DNA of 64,000 nucleotides, from the NCBI GenBank assembly GCA_004794785.1, contig SJOL01008829.1:322881-386880 (forward strand), written 5' to 3'. Positions 57,526-64,000 of this stretch are shown piece after piece (position 1 is the stretch's first letter; each line of letters starts with the position of its first letter). The DNA comes from Opisthorchis felineus. Taxonomy: Eukaryota; Platyhelminthes; Trematoda; Opisthorchiida; Opisthorchiidae. The notes under the pieces were generated by a model. The model was not told the DNA's origin, made no database searches, and saw only the letters and a list, made by a program, of their open reading frames with translations. The translations under genes were made by a program, and so were the position numbers.

Positions 57526-59999
57526 GTATGGCTGTTTTATTGCATTCCATGGGGAACCCAAAATCAAATTTGTGTGACTAACTCAGTATATTGCTGCGCT
57601 TTATTCACCTTATGAATTCAAGCAGAACATTGAGAGATCGATAATGATCGAGTAGCAGCGTATTTTGAGAAAATCCAGGTTGTGCAACAGGGCTCTCAAA
57701 AAACCATCCTGCTTAATTCAAAGTCATGGGAAGCATACAGACCAGTTGGAAATTTAACCAAACTAACAAAGACGATAGTTTTCAGTTTAGATGTCATAAT
57801 TCTTCTGTGAAGCGATCAGCCATCACCAGGGAAAATGACACATTTGCTTGGTTCAAAATCAGTCAGTTAGTTCATAAAAGCAACAACTTCTTGTTTTCCT
57901 ACCCTCATTAGAACGGTCTGTTATCTGCTGGTACATGACTAGCTTGGACAACTCAGACGCAAATTACACAAGTGTTGGACTCGAGTTTAGCTAAGCTGTG
58001 CATACTGTTCACCCCAGCGGGCTTCGACGTTCGAAGGTCTAAAACGAGAAAGACGTAAGTTGTTACCAAACCATCACACGTTGGATACACTTGAATTAAT
58101 TTCAGCATGGAGACAACCCTGCTCACAGTGTTGCCACAAGACTGGTTTGCTCGACGGTACGAGCCGTTACATAGCAATATTCCTTGTTGTGACGATCAGT
58201 GGACACACTCAAGGAGTGAAACGTTAAGAAGTTTTAAAACTGCTCGCCTTTTAACCGAGCGAGCAACTTCTCACCAATAAGCAGCAAAAGTTGCAAGTTT
58301 CAGAATTTCAACTGTTGTCCAGAATTTTGAGCGAACACTGTTAAATATTTGTCTGCAAGTCATACAATTATGATTCGCTTCTAAAGAAACTGTATGCATG
58401 GACAAACTGAAACATATCTTACCAAAAGTACTTTTATTCCGACAGTGTCACCCTTCTTCATACATGTATTTGATGGACGTCAAATGGTGATCAAACTTCT
58501 GTGTTATAAGTATATGATTTATGCACCGTTAAAAGGAGAAAATGAGGGTCCAAATGGCTTTTCACTGAAAAAGCCTCTTCATATTAAGCCCGGAAGGTGA
58601 TACTGGACTCTTTCAGGGTAGCACGCAACTTCAAGTATACCAATTAATGATACGTATCACAACTTGAAGTCCAAAGTAGCGGTGTAAAGAGAGGTTCTTT
58701 GAGGGTTTTCCGAACAAAAGGTAATCGAACGACTATGCAGAACGGTTTTATATGAACGTAGATTGTAATAAGCATTTAATAACTTTGTACCAATGGGCAC
58801 TGATGGCGAGTTACACCCGTGCTTACATGAAACTTAAGAGCCTCTTCTTCACATCTGCAAATCTGTATAACTGCATTATTCGTTTTCCCGTTTACAGGCT
58901 ACCACTGATTCAAGCGTGTAAATTACCTGGTAGCATTTGTCGACTGATTAAACGACTGAATTCAGAGTGAGCTGACAACGTTTTATTGATTTTCCCCTTT
59001 TTAATTTGCGTGTGTTGATGTCATTTTCACAATGGAGCCAGATGGCCAGCATCTAGCTCAGTTGGGTGTATTTCCGGTTTTACTACAGCGTACGAAACAG
59101 TTCTCCCAGGTCCAGAGAAGTTCTACTCAAGTGGAGGAAGAAAGGATATTTACAGCCCACAAATTTGGGGAGGAATACAACTGAATAGTAACTAACAGGG
59201 TGAGAGTCGGAGGACCGCCAAAGATTGGGTACAGATTTATTATCGACTCAATAAAGATGCTATCTTTTGTAAAGTTTACCTCGATCCCAGTAGGAAAAAT
59301 AATTTTTATTGAAGTTTTGTGCGTCATCTGTACATGTGCTCGTAGCAATTAATTTTTTGAATAAAAATGCCTCAAGCCGAATCTAAGAAAAGTAAGGGGA
59401 ATTTTACTGCTTGTTTCGGGTAAACTTAGCTATTTTTTAGGATGCAACGTTCATGTAATATCTATCAACAGGGCAAGCCGCTGGAGTCAAACAATCCTAT
59501 ATCTGGTAAATCGTTGCTTCCCACAACTGTGACCGTCACTGAAGTAGCCCATGATGGCCAAGTGAATGGTAACTTTTTAGTCCACAGAAGTGTGCTGCTG
59601 CAACAAAGATGCAAAAATGTCAGAATATTAATGTGAGATTACACTGGGTCCACACCCGATTCCAAAGTTGCGTTTGAAGCACAGTTCTTTACCCCAGGTT
59701 TTTGAAAACTCCGCTGCCATTAAAAGTTGCGCAGAAGTACCACCCCAGTGGTATTACCGACAATCCCACTTGAAAAATAAATGTAAGAGATGGTAACTTA
59801 ACGTCAAAAAGGAGGAACGGTGGGATTATTAGTTATCGCCAATCTCCAGATTCAGTAGTTTGGTACACTCCACTATACTCGTCAATTTGGTTATCCTCAG
59901 GTTTTTCTGTAAGCTTTCTTTGGTCTTATAATATAAGACAAGGCGAAAAAATTTTGCTGGCAAATTTTCAGAGGAAACCCTGCATCCTCACACTGCCTT
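57526..59999. other. No supported gene
   Basis: Contains a lone pol III A-box-like string at 59054-59065 without a B box, and short frames. Nothing else noted. Confidence 0.4.
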
Positions 60000-60356
60000 G
60001 TGCGTCGGACTTTTGAGTCAAAGGCTCAAGGTGGGCTACCTCAACTAAACCCCTTCTTCGGCCTGGGCAACCGGGAAGTATCATTTGTCCTTACAGGCCT
60101 TCGCTCACCGGTCTTCTCCCACATTCCCTCCCCACTCATCGTACAATGCAGTACAATCAACCACTTCCACCTTGGGTGCAAAAACGTGAATGGATGCAAA
60201 AGAACATGCGAACTAACGACCTGGGGGAATCAGCAACGACTGAGCAGGGCAGAGACGCTGAAAAACAATTATATGCGAATGTGCTCGCTTGTTAATTCAT
60301 GCCGGTGTTACAAATGGGACGTTTTTGAAGGCCAGGTCTCTGGTTTTACCAAGTAG
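60000..60356 (+). other. 118-codon open frame in a G+C-richer segment, possibly repeat-derived
   Basis: The segment has higher G+C than its surroundings and one long + strand frame (GGLPQLNPFFGLGNREVSF, later HLGCKNVNGCKRTCEL). The style, with C-rich and basic stretches, resembles peptides predicted from dispersed repeats in fluke genomes, but I cannot name the element. Chance length is not excluded. Confidence 0.25.
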
Positions 60357-60615
60357 GAGAAAACACCATGCGTTTTCTCAAAATGTCACCCTGAGGCTAA
60401 ACATAACGTGACTGGAAGCCAAGAAAGCGGGATAACAAATTTCTGGCAATTTAGCTCCTGTATACGGACTTTTAAAGCTGTAGTGCGATATCTTAGGCTT
60501 ACTGATGTGCAGCTTTCACATCCCCTAGTGCAGGATATGGTCTGATGACAGCAGAATCGTCTGCAAGCTACATTTAGACCCAGTATTTCTTTCAGTTTTT
60601 AAAAGATCTGTGTAG

Positions 60616-60873
60616 GAAGTATACAAAAACGTTGATACACTCACCAAAGAGCGTCTCGGGCTACTTTCCATCAATCTGGACTTATTGCTTTTGGTCGGAA
60701 AATTAATTGCGCAGGACGTGCAGAAGGACATCTTCCATTTACGTCGTGGAAATCTCAAGTATCTAGAGTTTTTGATCAACTGCACTCAAGGCCCCATTGA
60801 AATCTATACAACAGGCACACTGTATTGTTCTCACGCTCAAAGCCTTCGGAATTATGCGAACAAATCAACCTAG
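60616..60873 (+). CDS. Candidate terminal exon, unknown product
   Basis: After acceptor AAAGATCTGTGTAG a frame of 85 codons is open to TAG at 60871-60873. It begins EVYKNVDTLTKERLGLLSIN, passes LLLLVGKLIAQDVQKDIFHL and ends SHAQSLRNYANKST. The amphipathic leucine-rich start looks like real protein. A competing acceptor TATTTCTTTCAG about 20 bases upstream opens a different frame (FLKDLCRKYTKTLIHSPKSV) for 36 codons, and the minus strand is also open. Three simultaneous readings make the choice unsafe. Confidence 0.28.
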   Translation, partial: EVYKNVDTLTKERLGLLSINLDLLLLVGKLIAQDVQKDIFHLRRGNLKYLEFLINCTQGPIEIYTTGTLYCSHAQSLRNYANKST

Positions 60874-63800
60874 CGCATCTGTAGTAGGTCACTTCACCTG
60901 TGTAAATTTGCTACACCTGCGAGTACTCAATGAGAACTTGGCGTGGCTAAGCAGTTATCGCCTCATTACTTTCAACAAAAATGGAGTGCACGAAATTGGA
61001 CTAAATTTAGGTGTTCTCAGGCCTTAAATAAAACAGTTATTCTGATGATTTCCAACCCGTTGACAATGCAGAATGTTTCTAATACACGACTGGACGACTG
61101 ATACGGGCACAGGTTCGCGGGACATACAGTTTTAACACCAGCGGGGAAAGTCTGCTTGAGAATAAAATTCTTTCTGAATAGCGTTGTTGCTTGAATATTT
61201 GGCCTCTGTTGTACAGTTTATTCATACAAACGCACGGCAATAAAAAATATTTTTCAACAAAGAGTCCTAGATAAATTGACATCTGTGATAGTCACGGCGT
61301 TTCCCATTTTTCGGCATAAAAGTCTTCCTACTGTCCGCTCCTACACTTATCCCAAAAGGAGAGAAGATCTTCGTGCAAATGTTTACCATCCCGGACATTT
61401 CTGACTATAAGTGCAACTGTACGCTTTGAACTTATTTCTGGCCCTGTTGACATAGTCGATAGCACCACATACATTTTTTGACAAAGATGAGGTAAAACGA
61501 TCTAGGCTTACATATATCGATTCTCACAGGCAACGCAAATCCAGGTAAAACCCAAGGTAGCAAATATCCAAGTGCAATGATCGGAGGGATTCACTTTTTC
61601 AAAACGGCGAATTGCATGTTATCTACTATACGCCGAAATGGTCAAAGGACTGTGTGGTCAAGAGCCGCATACGAATGCAGCGTTCCTGATTTCGAATTTT
61701 CAGCATGAAGCAGAAGTTAGGCGAAACTCAGGCGATGCAGTGGCAGGACGTAAGCAGAGGGGCGTGGCGGGCATATAAGACAAGTTTGTTGATGAAAACA
61801 TGGTAACGACTTGCTTGACCTCAGATTGCAAAGTTTGCGACGTTTGTTAATCAAGGTAGCCAGGCCAACATAAACCAAAAATGACCACTTTTAATTTCGC
61901 TGCAAAAATCTTCCATGTGGTGGGTATCTACTTTTCAGGACAGCATATATGGTACTGAGGGGCCGATGTCAGTCAGCACACGGTAGCCAAAATTAAAACT
62001 GACTAAACAGTTTGAGAACCAGTGACAAATTGTGTGCATCATCGTAAATTTTTGTGTCAGCTGTATCTGCACCCGCTCCGACTAAAAACAGCAGATATTT
62101 GTGTACTATATTCCCATGAAAAGATTAGTGGATCGTCAATTTTCCCCCAGGATAATCGCCATGTTGAGTGAGTACGAAAACGGTGACCGTTTGTCTGTTC
62201 TTATCCACTATTGCGTTTGTTCTGCGATTACCCATGTGACGCATTTTAAAGGATTCTTTCAATTAAGAATAATTCAACTGATCACAAGTTCACGGGGAGC
62301 ATACACACAAGGGTGAAACCATGTGGTTTTTTGGCCTGTCAATTCAAGTTATGGGTAACGCAAATTGACTGATGTTGGAAAAATTGGTGCGGCCGACGTT
62401 TAACTTCCACTAAGTGTGTGTCAGCGTATGCTTTGCCAGCCTGTGAAGAGCTGGGGAAAAACTCTGCAGAACTTACATTCTTGGTGCACCAGCGATCATA
62501 TTAGCCAGCCCAGTCAGTTTCACTGCATCTTTACATAATGGATTGAGTGACACAAGCGTGATCGGAAAACACCGCCATGCAAATTTTGAATAGATTATGA
62601 TTCTTCTCTTTTTGGATTACTTTACTTTACTTTACTTTACTTTTTAGATTACTCCCCCTAAATCTTGGTTAGCATCTGCAACCTGAAGAAAGTACCAGTG
62701 TGTGGAAAGGACCAGAATTAGACTAAGAAAGAAAGAGCCGAATAAGTGTGTCGTATATTCCGTATCACAGCTGGTAGAATGAATCCTGACTAGAAAAATG
62801 TAATATAATGTTTAAGGGAAATTAGCTTGGTTCACAAGTATATACAGCAAACTTGGTCGTTTCTTCTGGTCTGGGCCATAAGAGTGGAGAGAGACTCCAA
62901 CAGCATCCATGTCAATGAAAATTGTACTTGTGTTAATCATCTCTCTAGGGAGAGTTTACTCAGTGCGCTCTTTCTTGGCACCATTAAGACATAACCAAAG
63001 TTGTTCTCAGATTTTTAGCCCACTGGGTATGTTGATCTGGTTATGACAAAGTTGCTAATTTGTACTTCGATCATATTCCCGCTGCCAGTGTTTTCCAAAT
63101 GAGTTTTAATTTGAAAGGTAATTTTTTGCCGAAGTCTCACCTTTTATAACTTTTTGTTTCCGTATCTTACGCAGAGAAAACCCATGCACTACTTTATCCA
63201 TCTTCCACAAAATAACATACAGTGCAATGCAGTTTATGGAAAACGTGAATTTTGTCTAGTTCGTAAACGCCCAATCGGATGTGATGAGAATTCAGACTGA
63301 CATTTTCCGCGCCTCTCTCCTTTGAAATTATCAGCCTATTAGTACTAAAAGTTTGTTCGTTATTCCGACGGAAGCTAGCAGGGATTATGCAAGCCTCCAG
63401 GTTATTCCAGATGCCTGAAAAAAACGGAGCTCAAACGTATTGAAACAATTGTGGATTTTTCGAGGATTCTTACCAAGTAGCTGTTGCCTAAAATCCGTTT
63501 CCACATTTAGACTAAACCCAGAGGATAGTCCCTTCAGTGCAATTGTCTGAAGACTTCAAAAACGGTTTGAATTTGCTCATTAGATTCTTCACTAACTGAA
63601 ACAATACAGTAGTTGAATCCCCCTACAAAGGATTCGCCTAACGACAGTCTCATAAACACGTTTCCCATGCATGCCTCCAAAGGGAGTACTGGATAAGTAT
63701 AAGGATGCGTTAGGAAGGTTTTCACAGGCCATACAGTTGCGAACGTTGTGACAGCAGTATTTAACACAGTTTAGGGGGACAATAGATACAAAAAACGGGG

Positions 63801-64000
63801 AAGAGTTGGCCTTGGCTGTCTGTCAAGGAACATCTATTTCGAGTCAATAAGCGGATGATCTGGGCATTTCAGTGCAAGCTGCGTAGTGGGTGTTTGTTTT
63901 GCTTAGGATGTGTCTGTGGGGGGATGGGCTGGACCACGGTAAGCTCAGCATAGGAGCAAAGGAATTTTGTTGACAGAAAATCAGGTTGAAATGCCCAATG
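60874..64000. other. No supported gene; one pentanucleotide microsatellite
   Basis: Frames up to about 77 codons without motifs. Apart from the TTTAC tract at 62616-62645 nothing stands out to the end of the window. Confidence 0.4.
62616..62645 (+). repeat. (TTTAC)n microsatellite
   Basis: Four perfect TTTAC units at 62621-62640, preceded by ATTAC and followed by TTTTT. Confidence 0.9.

Noticed and set aside
59054..59065. TAGCTCAGTTGG as a tRNA gene A box
   Set aside because: No B box or acceptor stem follows within 100 bases.
60030..60075. LNPFFGLGNREV as the end of a vertebrate-type olfactory receptor
   Set aside because: The NPxxY tyrosine is missing, no helices precede it, and such receptors are not expected in a flatworm. 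Host contamination has no other support in the window.

Overview
This is a eukaryotic nuclear window, most probably from a digenean flatworm and best matched to an opisthorchiid liver fluke (Opisthorchis/Clonorchis). The organism call rests on recalled, unchecked resemblance of two dispersed repeats to ones I know from these genomes: a tRNA-derived SINE at 14.7 kb, and a repeat family whose accidental reading frame gives [15 protein letters not shown] peptides at 3.5, 19.9, 20.1 and 52.0 kb. Base composition is about 40% G+C by eye. No reading frame exceeds 148 codons, which is about what chance gives at this composition, and there is no operon structure, rRNA, classical tRNA gene or CRISPR array. 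The window is therefore mostly intron and intergenic DNA with short exons and old mobile-element copies.

The strongest content is RNA-level structure in the repeats. Two copies of repeat family 1 (3.65 kb on the + strand, 20.03 kb on the - strand) carry a complete minimal hammerhead ribozyme: paired helix I, CTGATGA core, helix II, GAAA, a self-complementary ACCGGT helix III and a C at the cleavage site. A second repeat family at 44.1 kb carries a different hammerhead-like fold. Both insertions at 19.9 and 44.0 kb are bounded by exact direct repeats (14 and 12 bp) that look like target-site duplications. Decayed relatives lie at 1.2, 14.1, 23.2, 41.55, 52.0 and 53.0 kb. Short-helix-III type I hammerheads are known from Penelope-like elements and retrozymes, so non-autonomous relatives of those are the likely explanation.

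Protein-coding signal is thin. The best is a 59-bp + strand exon at 38310-38368 with the FxxCWxP motif of transmembrane helix 6 of a class A (amine-receptor-like) GPCR. On the opposite strand, 38485-38642 and 39653-39789 form a splice-compatible exon pair of unknown product. Other candidate exons (2.8, 11.0, 20.9, 25.8, 29.9, 31.5, 35.1, 57.4 and 60.6 kb) have good splice signals and open frames but no recognised family, and some will be chance. A decayed Ty3/gypsy integrase end lies at 23.7-23.97 kb. A 143-base run of N at 37945-38087 next to a 60-base TA tract marks an assembly gap.
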